Shown here piece after piece: positions 1-7,486 of a stretch of DNA of 9,506 nt. Location: positions 1-9,506 of the forward strand of contig CAMFSB010000042.1 of assembly GCA_945982465.1 (NCBI GenBank), given 5' to 3'. The first letter of the stretch is position 1. Each line of letters begins with the position of its first letter. The stretch comes from an uncultured Faecalibacterium sp. Lineage in GTDB: Bacteria; Bacillota; Clostridia; Oscillospirales; Ruminococcaceae. Below the pieces are notes generated by a model, which was given only the letters and a program-made list of their open reading frames with translations, was not told where the DNA came from and searched no databases. A program made the position numbers and the translations under genes.

Positions 1-1
1 G

Positions 2-1741
2 ATGGTGACCTACAACAGCGAAACGTGGCTGCGCGGCTGTGTGCAGGCGCTGGCAAAGCTGGAATATGACCTGACGCAGCTGCATCTTATTTTTGCCGAT
101 AACGGCTCGTCCGACGGCACGCTGGCGCTGCTGGCCGGGCTGAGCGCCGAATACCCGGTGTTTGGCGGCTTTACCGTCTTTTCCACCGGCCGCAACGGCG
201 GCTTCGGCGCGGGGTGCAACGCGGGCGCGGCGCAAGGCAGCGCGCCGTATCTGCTGTTTTTGAATGTGGATACGGCCATCCACCCCGATGCGCTTGCCGG
301 CCTGGAAGATTACTTCGCTTCAGCCGGAGTAAACACCGCTGCCTGGGAGCTGCGCCAGCTACCGTATGTACCCGGAAAGCATTACGACCCGGTCACGCTG
401 GAAACCGCCTGGTGCAGCGGTGCTGCCGTGGTGGTGCTGCGCAGCGCGTTTGAGGCTGTCGGCGGCTTTGATGCGCATATTTTTATGTATGGCGAGGACG
501 TTGACCTCTCCTGGCGGCTGCGTGCCGCCGGCGCGGTGCTGCAATACTGCCCGCTGGCGGCTACGGAGCATTTCGTGCTCAGCAAGGATCACGATCGTTC
601 CTTGGGTGAATATGCAGGCTCGCAATTGGGGCGGCTATTGCTGGCCGAAAAATTCGGCACGCCCGGGCAGATCCTGGCGATGCACAGGGAATACCTGCAG
701 GTGCTCCGGCATCCATGCCATTTTGACGGTGTGCGGCGGGTGCTGCTGAAAAAATACCTGTGGAATCTGCTGCATTGCTGGCCGTTTTTATTCTGGCGCG
801 TGAAACATCCGCGGCTGTACCGGGCACAGGTGGCCGACTTCCGGGAGGGCTATGCGGTGGAACGCGGCTGCAATGTGCTGTATCCGCTGCACAATACGCC
901 GCTTGTCTCGGTGATCGTTCGTACCTGCGGCAAGCCCTGGTCGCTGCGGCAGACTCTGCGCAGCCTGTGCAGCCAGACCTATAAACATTTTGAAGTCATT
1001 GTGGTGGAAGATAACAGCCCGGCAGCACAGGCGGTGGCGCAGCAGGAATTTCCGCAGCTGAACATCCGCTACGCCTGCCCGGGCGAGCATTACGGCCGCG
1101 GCCGCATTGGCAACCTGGGCCTTTCCATGGCCCGGGGGGAGTTCATCAACTTCCTGGATGACGATGATTTCTTTTATGCCGATCATTTGGAACTGATGCT
1201 GTCCAAATTTGAAGAATGCCCCGAAGCTCAGCTGGTAGTAGGCGCAGCGCTGGAGATGGTCGCGGAGGTAACAAGCCGGGAGCCGTATCGGCTGGATGTG
1301 AAGCAATGGGTGCATCTGGATAATTTGCGCTGCGACCCGCTTTTGGTGGCCGGCGCCATTCCCATGCCGCTGCAGTCAGTGATGTTCCGCCGCGAACTGT
1401 ACGAGCAGTATGGCGGCATGCACGAAACGATCGATGGCGGCGAGGACTGGTATATGTGGCTGAAATACTTTGCCCGGGCACGGCGTACCAGCCTGTGCCA
1501 TGGCGATTTTTACCGCGCAACCAGTATTTTCCTGGTGCCGGCAGACCGGGCCGCGGCGCAAAAACGGGATGATCACTATAAACAGTATTACGCAGAGGCT
1601 TTGGCCGCGGTGCAGGAGCCGTTCCGCTTTACGGCGGAAGAACTGAACCAGATATATACCTGCTTTTTGCAGGATATGGCGCATCTCGCCCGGACCGGGC
1701 AGCTGGAAGGATACCTGAAGCAGCGTGGTTTTGATGTGTAA
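2..1741 (+). CDS. Tandem GT2 glycosyltransferase, 5' end cut by window
   Basis: Two family-2 (GT-A fold) glycosyltransferase modules lie in one polypeptide; such enzymes move sugars from nucleotide donors to surface glycans at the cytoplasmic face. Module 1 (about residues 1-240 of the visible part) shows DNGSSDGT at 33-40, NGGFGAGCNAGA at 65-76, a DXD-like NVD at 88-90, and GGFD then GEDVDLSWR at 154-172, the usual catalytic-base region. Module 2 (about 300-515) restarts with VSVIVRT at 302, EDNSP at 336-340, an acidic DDDD metal-binding patch at 386-389, and GGED at 479-482. No membrane segment is evident. The reading frame opens at the window edge in the middle of the first beta strand (MVTYNSE usually follows several residues), so the true start is upstream and this Met is probably internal. 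The TAA stop is at 1739-1741. Donor and acceptor are unknown. It contains at least five TTA/CTA/TCA codons, which are almost absent from the other genes here. Confidence 0.9.
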   Translation: MVTYNSETWLRGCVQALAKLEYDLTQLHLIFADNGSSDGTLALLAGLSAEYPVFGGFTVFSTGRNGGFGAGCNAGAAQGSAPYLLFLNVDTAIHPDALAGLEDYFASAGVNTAAWELRQLPYVPGKHYDPVTLETAWCSGAAVVVLRSAFEAVGGFDAHIFMYGEDVDLSWRLRAAGAVLQYCPLAATEHFVLSKDHDRSLGEYAGSQLGRLLLAEKFGTPGQILAMHREYLQVLRHPCHFDGVRRVLLKKYLWNLLHCWPFLFWRVKHPRLYRAQVADFREGYAVERGCNVLYPLHNTPLVSVIVRTCGKPWSLRQTLRSLCSQTYKHFEVIVVEDNSPAAQAVAQQEFPQLNIRYACPGEHYGRGRIGNLGLSMARGEFINFLDDDDFFYADHLELMLSKFEECPEAQLVVGAALEMVAEVTSREPYRLDVKQWVHLDNLRCDPLLVAGAIPMPLQSVMFRRELYEQYGGMHETIDGGEDWYMWLKYFARARRTSLCHGDFYRATSIFLVPADRAAAQKRDDHYKQYYAEALAAVQEPFRFTAEELNQIYTCFLQDMAHLARTGQLEGYLKQRGFDV

Positions 1742-1742
1742 C

Positions 1743-1761
1743 GCGGTGCAAAAGCAACCGC
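1743..1761 (+). terminator. Hairpin directly after the first glycosyltransferase stop
   Basis: GCGGTGC at 1743-1749 pairs across an AAAA loop (1750-1753) with GC at 1754-1755 and ACCGC at 1757-1761, leaving one bulged A. It begins one base after the TAA stop, a position typical of a 3' hairpin. There is no run of T after it, so intrinsic termination would be weak; it may only protect the transcript's 3' end, or be chance. Confidence 0.25.
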
Positions 1762-1789
1762 TGCAAATATAGACGCGACCGTATAGAAT
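1761..1789 (+). promoter_or_regulatory. Weak sigma-A-like promoter candidate in the 204-bp spacer
   Basis: TAGAAT at 1784-1789 matches the -10 consensus at five of six positions. CTGCAA at 1761-1766 matches the -35 at three of six, with a 17-bp gap. It lies in the AT-richest part of the 1742-1945 spacer. If used, transcription would start near 1796 and give a leader of about 150 nt for the gene at 1946. The rest of the spacer holds a 5-bp stem (1886-1890 with 1895-1899) and a 10-bp palindrome at 1906-1915, but no riboswitch or gene that I recognise. The weak -35 makes this tentative. Confidence 0.25.
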
Positions 1790-1945
1790 ATCAAATCGTG
1801 GAGAACGAAAACAGGGGAACACTGCCTGCTGCTGGATCAAAGCGTGCAGCGTTATATAAAGCGGATGAAATGCGGCAGATAAACAGGAAGGTCACTTCCG
1901 GGCTGCAGGGCCCTGTACGGGCATGCGTCAGAAAGCGAGAATACG

Positions 1946-4099
1946 ATGACAAGCTACGGGATCATTGTTGTATACGAGCGTGAGCAGCAGGCCCTTGAAC
2001 TGGCGCTGGAGGGTCTGGCAATGGCCGGACACACCCGGTGCGTTGTGGCGTGTACGCCGTCGGTAAAGCGGGCGGCGGAGCAAAAAACAGACCAGATGCG
2101 CCAGCATGGGCTGGAATGCCAGCTGGCGGTGGCTCACAGCGAGGGATACGCCGCGGCGGCCAACGCGGGGGCACAAGCCTGCCGGCAGACGGTGGAGCAT
2201 CTGGCGTTTTTGTCGGCGGACAGTGTACCGTTTGCCCCGTGGCCGCAGGCACTGTGCGGTGCCGGCGCACAGTTCCCGGTCACCAATGCAGAGGGTCCGG
2301 GCTGCATCCCCTGTGAGGAAGCGGTGCGGAAAAATCGCTTTTCCCTGCGCAAGCTGGCGGCATTTGCGGCGCGGCGGAACGGGGAACTGGTCAATACGGA
2401 GCGCTTTGGCGATGGCCTGGTGCTGCCGGCCGAGTTGTTCTGGAGCTGCGGCGGCTTTGCTGAAGCGCTGGCGCTGCCGCAGACGGCATGGGACGCGCTG
2501 GCGCTCCGGCTTGCGGATGCAGGCGCTGCCATCCAAGCGGCCCGCAGCGCGTATCTGCACCATTGGCAGAACGATGCGTTTGCGCAGCTGGACCCATACT
2601 GGCAGGCGCAGGCATGGCAGCGGGACCGGGATGCGTACCGGGCGCTGACCGGAGGTGAATGGCAGCAAAAGCCCGGCGATTCGCTGCGCAGCCTGGCGCT
2701 GGAGCAGCCGGATGCCGCTTTTAAACAGGCGCTGCGTCAGCAGGCGCAAAAAATGGACGCGCTCTGGCAGCAGGCGGATGCGCCGGCCCGGGCGCTGCAG
2801 CTGGGGCAGTACCCGGCCGTGCCCGCCGGCGAACTGATCCGCCAGCTGAAAGGCAAGCTGGTGCGGCGTGTACAGCAGATCGGCCCGGTGGCAGGGCACA
2901 TCCGGGCGCGCAGGCTGGCCCAGCCGGACGGCTACGCGGCCTTGCTGGAGACCATCCGGAGCAAAAAAGCGGCCGGAGTGGGCTGCGTTGCCGTTCTGGC
3001 GCCGTATTTTGCCGACCCGGTCATGTCGCCGCAGGATGGATATATCCGCCGTGTCAAGGCGGTGGATGAGGATGTTCTGGCCGGGCAGTATAAGGTTTAT
3101 CTGTACGAGCACTGGGTCCATCAGCCGGAGTTTTTGCAGATCGAAACAATGGATGACAGGCACAGCTATGTGCACTATGATACGCGCGTGGGCCAACAGT
3201 GCGGGCAGGTGCTGCAGCTGATCCGGGAATGCGGGGTGTGCTATTCCCATAGCATCCTGCGGCTGCTGCCGGCGGACGACCCCTGCGATGATGCCCGGCG
3301 GCTGAATCTGTTTGGACTGCCCGGGGTAACCTATGTGTGGGACGTACATGGCGCCGTGCCGGAGGAATTTGCGCTGGACGGCAAACAGGCCGAAGCCGAA
3401 GCGGCGGCCCTGGCAGAAGCGCTTTATGCCGGGCATGCGGATGTGGTCGTTACGGTCAACGGTGCCACGCAGCGGCATCTGCTTCAAAAGTACCCGCATA
3501 TGCACGCGCAGTTTGTCAATATGCCCATCTTCAACGAGGATCTGGCCGCCAAAGAGATGGTGCAGGGGACGCGGCCACGGGTGCACGGGAAACCGCTGGC
3601 GGTGTACGCGGGCGGCCTGCAGGCCTGGCAGAAGATCCCCCTGATGCAGCAGTGCATGGCGGCGGCAGAGCAGTCGCTGGCCTACAAAATTTATACGCCG
3701 GAGCCGGACGCCTTTGCGGAGCTTTGGCAGGGCAAGCCGTTTGCCGACCTGGAGCTGGATACAAAGACCCCGCTGCAGCTGATGGAAGAATACCCCCGCT
3801 GCAGCTATGGGTTTGTGCTGCGGGACGATATTGCGGTAAACAATGTTGCCTGCCCCACCAAGCTGATCGAGTATCTGCAGTACGGCATCGTGCCGATCCT
3901 GCACACCGAAAGGATCGGCGATTTTGCGGCGCTGGGGATGCAGTATGTTCCTGACACGGTTCTTTTGGACGGGCGGCTGCCCGCCGAGGAACAGCGGGCC
4001 GCGATGGCGCAGAACAATCTGCAGGTGCTGCAAAAGCTGAAACAGGATGCGGTCGAAGGCCGAAAAGCGCTGCAGGCGCTGATGAACGGCGGCCTGTGA
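1946..4099 (+). CDS. Two-module glycosyltransferase: degraded GT2-like N-terminus plus GT4/GT1-like C-terminus
   Basis: Residues 1-210 follow the outline of a GT2 domain: first strand SYGIIVVYERE at 3-12, EGYAAAANAGA at 66-76 where GT2 proteins carry the N-G-G/N-G-A motif, FLSADSVPF at 88-96 where a DXD is expected, CGGF at 168-171, and YLHHW at 203-207. The DXD and the GED catalytic motif are missing (LPQTAWDALALRL occupies the latter), so this half is probably not catalytic. A helical, Gln/Ala-rich linker spans about 215-340. The C-terminal half looks like a GT-B enzyme: DGYIRRVKAVDEDVL at 364-378, VWDVHG at 464-469, ADVVVTVN at 498-505, LAVYAGGLQAWQKIPLM at 551-567 opening the second Rossmann domain, and CPTKLIEYLQYGIVPIL at 636-652 in the donor-binding region. 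It presumably adds a sugar to a surface polymer together with its neighbours. The ATG at 1946 is the first ATG or GTG after an in-frame TAA at 1880; the ribosome site (GCGAG near 1935) is weak. The donor sugar is unknown. Confidence 0.85.
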   Translation: MTSYGIIVVYEREQQALELALEGLAMAGHTRCVVACTPSVKRAAEQKTDQMRQHGLECQLAVAHSEGYAAAANAGAQACRQTVEHLAFLSADSVPFAPWPQALCGAGAQFPVTNAEGPGCIPCEEAVRKNRFSLRKLAAFAARRNGELVNTERFGDGLVLPAELFWSCGGFAEALALPQTAWDALALRLADAGAAIQAARSAYLHHWQNDAFAQLDPYWQAQAWQRDRDAYRALTGGEWQQKPGDSLRSLALEQPDAAFKQALRQQAQKMDALWQQADAPARALQLGQYPAVPAGELIRQLKGKLVRRVQQIGPVAGHIRARRLAQPDGYAALLETIRSKKAAGVGCVAVLAPYFADPVMSPQDGYIRRVKAVDEDVLAGQYKVYLYEHWVHQPEFLQIETMDDRHSYVHYDTRVGQQCGQVLQLIRECGVCYSHSILRLLPADDPCDDARRLNLFGLPGVTYVWDVHGAVPEEFALDGKQAEAEAAALAEALYAGHADVVVTVNGATQRHLLQKYPHMHAQFVNMPIFNEDLAAKEMVQGTRPRVHGKPLAVYAGGLQAWQKIPLMQQCMAAAEQSLAYKIYTPEPDAFAELWQGKPFADLELDTKTPLQLMEEYPRCSYGFVLRDDIAVNNVACPTKLIEYLQYGIVPILHTERIGDFAALGMQYVPDTVLLDGRLPAEEQRAAMAQNNLQVLQKLKQDAVEGRKALQALMNGGL

Positions 4100-4117
4100 A
4101 ACAGAAAGCCAAAAGCT

Positions 4118-5233
4118 GTGAAAAAGAAGATCATCCGTGTGCATGGCACCCGGCCCGAGGCGATCAAGATGGCGCCGCTGGTCGAGGCGATCCGCGGGGA
4201 TGACGCCTTTGAATGTATTGTCTGTGTTACGGCCCAGCATCGTGAAATGCTGGATCAGGCAATGGATATTTTTGGACTGAAAGCGGATTACGACCTGGAT
4301 CTGATGCGGCCGGGCCAGACCCTGACCTCGATCACGGCCGGCGTGCTCGAAGGCATGGAGACGGTGCTCAAACAGACAGAGCCGGATCTGGTGCTGGTGC
4401 ATGGCGACACCACCACCAGCTTTGCGGCCGGGTTGGCCGCATTTTACCAGAGGATCCCGGTGGGCCACGTGGAAGCCGGGCTGCGCAGCTACGACCTGCT
4501 TTCCCCCTATCCGGAGGAGATGAACCGCTGCGTCACTGACCGGCTGGCACTGCTGCATTTTGCGCCGACCGCGCAGAATGTGGCAAACCTTGCGGCCGAA
4601 GGCATTACGGCGGGCGTGTATAAAACCGGGAATACCGTGATCGACGCGCTGCATCGCATGGTAAGGCCAGGGTACGTGTTCCATTCAGCACAGCTGCGGG
4701 ACATTCCACTGGAAAAACAGACGGTCCTGCTCACTGCCCACCGGCGGGAGAACCTGGGCAAAGGCATGCGCCAGATCTTTGCGGCGGTGCAGCAGCTGTG
4801 CGCAGCTTACCCTGAGCTGCAGTTTATTTATCCGGTGCATCCCAACCCCCAGGTGCGGCAGCTTGCACAGCAGATGCTGGGCGGGCTGCCCCAAGTGCGC
4901 CTGATCGACCCGCTGGATGTACAGGATATGCACAATCTGATCAGCCGGGTGTATTTCGTGATGACCGATTCCGGCGGCCTGCAGGAAGAAGCCCCTGCCC
5001 TGGGTAAGCCGGTGCTGGTGCTGCGCACCGAGACCGAGCGCCCCGAAGCGGTGGAAATGGGGACAGTGCGGATGGCCGGCATCGAGACCGCGCAGATCGT
5101 GCGGCTGGCGCGCCAGCTGCTGGAGGATCCCGCCGAATATGACAAAATGGCAAATGCGGTAAACCCGTATGGCGACGGCACGGCCAGCGCGCAGATCTGC
5201 GCCGCCCTGAAAGAGTATTTTGGTTTGATCTGA
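4118..5233 (+). CDS. wecB: UDP-N-acetylglucosamine 2-epimerase, nonhydrolysing
   Basis: Interconverts UDP-GlcNAc and UDP-ManNAc in the cytoplasm, supplying ManNAc units for teichoic-acid linkage units, capsules or related polymers (also named mnaA in Firmicutes). The 371-aa length is normal for the family. Diagnostic motifs appear in order: GTRPEAIKMAPL at 10-21, HGDTTT at 95-100, HVEAGLRS at 117-124, YPEEMNR at 131-137, TAHRREN at 206-212, PVHPNP at 239-244, DSGGLQEE at 284-291 and RTETERPE at 303-310. These carry the conserved Asp, Glu and His residues of the active site (D97, E119, E133 and H208 by position). The GTG at 4118 is the only plausible start: the preceding gene's TGA at 4097 is in the same frame with six sense codons between. 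The ribosome site is poor, so translation may depend on coupling to the upstream gene. No UDP-ManNAc dehydrogenase gene is in the window. Confidence 0.95.
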   Translation: MKKKIIRVHGTRPEAIKMAPLVEAIRGDDAFECIVCVTAQHREMLDQAMDIFGLKADYDLDLMRPGQTLTSITAGVLEGMETVLKQTEPDLVLVHGDTTTSFAAGLAAFYQRIPVGHVEAGLRSYDLLSPYPEEMNRCVTDRLALLHFAPTAQNVANLAAEGITAGVYKTGNTVIDALHRMVRPGYVFHSAQLRDIPLEKQTVLLTAHRRENLGKGMRQIFAAVQQLCAAYPELQFIYPVHPNPQVRQLAQQMLGGLPQVRLIDPLDVQDMHNLISRVYFVMTDSGGLQEEAPALGKPVLVLRTETERPEAVEMGTVRMAGIETAQIVRLARQLLEDPAEYDKMANAVNPYGDGTASAQICAALKEYFGLI

Positions 5234-5246
5234 CCGGAAAACAGGC

Positions 5247-5252
5247 AAAGGA
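5247..5252 (+). promoter_or_regulatory. Ribosome binding site fixing the recD2 GTG start
   Basis: AAAGGA lies 8 bases before the GTG at 5261. An ATG two bases earlier (5259) is in another frame, and the recD2 frame is closed upstream by the wecB stop, so this site supports GTG 5261 as the start. Confidence 0.6.
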
Positions 5253-5260
5253 ACGTTGAT

Positions 5261-7486
5261 GTGGAAAAAGAACTGCTGCGTCTGGAAGGCACGGTGGAAA
5301 GCCTGATCTTTGAAAATCAGGACACCGGCTATACGGTTTTTGAGCTCTCCGGCGGCGGAGAGCTGTTCGTCGTGTGCGGCACCGTGGGCGAGATCCATAT
5401 CGGCGAGACGGTGGCGTGCACCGGCACGTTCGAAACACACCCCACCTACGGCCGGCAGTTCCATGCCGTTACCTGCGAGACCGATATCCCGCGGGATGTG
5501 GAAGCCGTCTACGCCTACCTTTCCAGCGGGTCGCTGCCCTACATCGGGGTGGCCACCGCCAAAAAGATCCTGGAGCGTTTTGGCGCCGATGCGCTGGACA
5601 TCATCGCCAACGACCCGGCCCAGCTTACCGCCATCCGCGGCCTTACGGCCGATAAGGCCGAGCGCATCAGTGCCGAGTTCCGGCGCATGTTTGGCGTGCG
5701 GGAGCTGATCGCCTATCTGGCCCGGTTCGATATTTCGGCCCCGCGGGCCGTGGAGGTGTTCAAGACTTTCGGCCCCCACGCCGCCGATGCCATCGGCCAG
5801 AACCCCTACCTGCTGTGCGGCGACCCGCTGCACCTTTCCTTTGCCCATGCCGACCGCATTGCGGCCCAGCTGCAGCTTTCGGCCGACAGCAGCCTGCGCA
5901 TGGGCGCGGCGCTGCTGTATGTGCTGCGCCACAACGCAAACAACGGCCATACCTGCCTGCCGCGGCACAAGCTGACGGCCACCACCGCGGCGTTCATCCG
6001 CCAGAGCGAGCCGGCGCTGGAGCAGGAACTGGACGCCCGCCTGGCCGCGGGCGAGCTGTGCCGGCAGGAATTTGACGGGCAGGAATATATCTATCTGCCG
6101 GATCTGCTTTCGGCGGAGCAGGATATTGCCTGGCGGCTGGCCGAGTTGATGAAGCACCCGGCCCCGCAGCCCAATAACCTGGAGCGAAACATCGACTTTT
6201 TGCAGCTGCGGCAGGGCTTTGCCTACGCCGCGTTGCAGCGCGAGGCCATCTGCACCGCCCTGCGCGAGCGCTGCCTGGTGCTGACCGGCGGCCCCGGCAC
6301 GGGCAAGACCACAGCGATTAACGCGATCCTGGCCCTGTTTGAAAACCAGGGCGACCGGGTGGCGCTGTGCGCCCCCACCGGGCGGGCAGCCAAGCGCCTT
6401 TCGGAGCTGACCGGCCGCAAGGCCAGCACCATCCACCGCCTGCTGGAGGTGGATTTCTCCGGCGGCGTGGTGTCCTTTGTACACAACGAAAAAAACATGC
6501 TCAAGTGCGACGTGGTCATTCTGGACGAGATGAGCATGGTGGATGTAAAGCTGTTCCAAAGCCTGCTGGCCGCGCTGCGCTACAGCTGCCGCATCATCAT
6601 GGTGGGCGATACCGACCAGCTGCCCAGCGTGGGGCCGGGCAATATCCTGGGCGAGGTGATCCGTTCCGGCGTGGTGCCCACCGTGTGCCTGACCGAGATC
6701 TTCCGTCAGGCGGCGCAAAGCCTGATCGTGGCAAACGCCCACCGCATCGTGCAGGGCCAGCCGCTGAAAAAGGGCGGCAAGACCGATGATTTCTTCTTTC
6801 TGGAAGCCGGGGGCGAGGTGTGCCAGCAGCTGGTGTGCGATCTGGTATGCACCCGGCTGCCCCGCAGCTACGGCTTCGATCCGGTGCGGGATATTCAGGT
6901 GCTGTGCCCCACAAAGCTGGGCCCCACCGGCACCCAGGCGCTGAACGCGCGGCTGCAGCAGCTGCTCAACCCGCCGGCGCCGGGCAAGCCCCAGCTGGAG
7001 GCCGCGGGCAGCGTGTTCCGCGCGGGCGATAAGGTGATGCAGGTGCGCAACAACTACGACATCCTCTGGCAGCGCGACGGCGGGGAACAGGGCGTGGGCG
7101 CCTACAACGGCGATATCGGCATCGTGCTGAACGTGAACCCGCACGACCGCTCCATGACCGTGCAGATGGATGACCGCAAGCTGATCTATACATCCGACCA
7201 CCTCTCTGAACTGGAGATCGCCTATGCGGTCACCATTCATAAAAGCCAGGGCAGCGAGTTCCCGGCAGTGGTGCTGCCGGCGGCCGAGGTGCCCAAAAAG
7301 CTGTGCTACCGCAACCTGATTTATACGGGCATTACCCGGGCGCGCCAGCTTTGCATTGTGGCGGGGCTGCGCGCCACTGTGGCCGAAATGACCGGCAACG
7401 TGCGCCAGAACCTGCGGTACAGCGGCCTGTGCAGCCTGCTGCAGCGGGAAATGGCCGACCGCCCCGCGCCGGAGCAAACCTCGTGA
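5261..7486 (+). CDS. recD2: ATP-dependent DNA helicase RecD2 (SF1B, 5'-3')
   Basis: A 741-aa superfamily 1B helicase of the RecD2/RecD-like type found in bacteria that lack RecBCD. It unwinds DNA 5' to 3' and is linked to replication-fork and mismatch-repair functions in Bacillus and Deinococcus. The N-terminus (about 1-75) has the OB-like start (ENQDTGYTVFEL at 18-29). Helix-hairpin-helix-type segments follow at about 90-185 (LPYIGVATAKKILERFG, LTAIRGL, AIGQNPYLL). The motor shows Walker A GGPGTGKT at 343-350, APTGRAAKRL at 371-380, Walker B LDEMSMVD at 421-428, VGDTDQLPSVGPG at 448-460, TEIFRQ at 478-483, TIHKSQGSEF at 658-667 and YTGITRARQ at 688-696. All helicase motifs are intact and the length is usual. 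It starts 27 bp after wecB and overlaps comF by 4 bp. Codon use is strongly GC-biased, with no TTA, CTA or TCA codons. Confidence 0.96.
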   Translation: MEKELLRLEGTVESLIFENQDTGYTVFELSGGGELFVVCGTVGEIHIGETVACTGTFETHPTYGRQFHAVTCETDIPRDVEAVYAYLSSGSLPYIGVATAKKILERFGADALDIIANDPAQLTAIRGLTADKAERISAEFRRMFGVRELIAYLARFDISAPRAVEVFKTFGPHAADAIGQNPYLLCGDPLHLSFAHADRIAAQLQLSADSSLRMGAALLYVLRHNANNGHTCLPRHKLTATTAAFIRQSEPALEQELDARLAAGELCRQEFDGQEYIYLPDLLSAEQDIAWRLAELMKHPAPQPNNLERNIDFLQLRQGFAYAALQREAICTALRERCLVLTGGPGTGKTTAINAILALFENQGDRVALCAPTGRAAKRLSELTGRKASTIHRLLEVDFSGGVVSFVHNEKNMLKCDVVILDEMSMVDVKLFQSLLAALRYSCRIIMVGDTDQLPSVGPGNILGEVIRSGVVPTVCLTEIFRQAAQSLIVANAHRIVQGQPLKKGGKTDDFFFLEAGGEVCQQLVCDLVCTRLPRSYGFDPVRDIQVLCPTKLGPTGTQALNARLQQLLNPPAPGKPQLEAAGSVFRAGDKVMQVRNNYDILWQRDGGEQGVGAYNGDIGIVLNVNPHDRSMTVQMDDRKLIYTSDHLSELEIAYAVTIHKSQGSEFPAVVLPAAEVPKKLCYRNLIYTGITRARQLCIVAGLRATVAEMTGNVRQNLRYSGLCSLLQREMADRPAPEQTS
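5343..5364 (+). repeat. Perfect 9-bp inverted repeat inside recD2
   Basis: AGCTCTCCG at 5343-5351 pairs exactly with CGGAGAGCT at 5356-5364 across a GCGG loop. It covers codons 28-35 (L-S-G-G-G-E-L). The stem is strong, but no function is known, and it could follow from the near-symmetric codons of ELSGGGEL. Confidence 0.5.
7471..7474 (+). promoter_or_regulatory. Ribosome binding site for comF inside the recD2 end
   Basis: GGAG sits 8 bases before the GTG at 7483 that overlaps the recD2 stop (GTGA, 7483-7486). The good spacing and the overlap make this the best-supported comF start, although it lengthens ComF by about 45 residues over the usual N-terminus. Confidence 0.55.

Noticed and set aside
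583..604. Short inverted repeat CAAGGA/TCCTTG inside the first glycosyltransferase gene
   Set aside because: A 6-bp stem with a 10-base loop within a coding region is expected by chance in DNA of this length.
1798..1983. A 61-codon + strand frame in the spacer, running into the 717-aa gene
   Set aside because: It has no ribosome site, uses codons that are rare here (AGA, AGG, ATA, TTA, CTA), overlaps the real gene by 38 bp in another frame and resembles nothing I know.
1928..4684. A 918-codon open frame on the minus strand opposite the 717-aa glycosyltransferase and the 5' half of wecB
   Set aside because: It is the exact codon-for-codon mirror of the sense frame and stays open only because TTA, CTA and TCA codons are avoided; it ends at a sense TCA at 1928. 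Its product is a His/Arg/Gln/Leu-rich sequence with no recognisable domain, while the sense strand encodes clear enzymes.
4685..7477. A 930-codon open frame on the minus strand opposite wecB and recD2
   Set aside because: Same codon-mirror effect; it stops at the single TCA codon of wecB (4685-4687). The sense strand has all helicase and epimerase motifs.
7303..7482. Upstream extension of the comF frame inside recD2
   Set aside because: It lies wholly over the conserved recD2 motif VI and C-terminus in another frame; the GTG at 7483 with GGAG is the better start.
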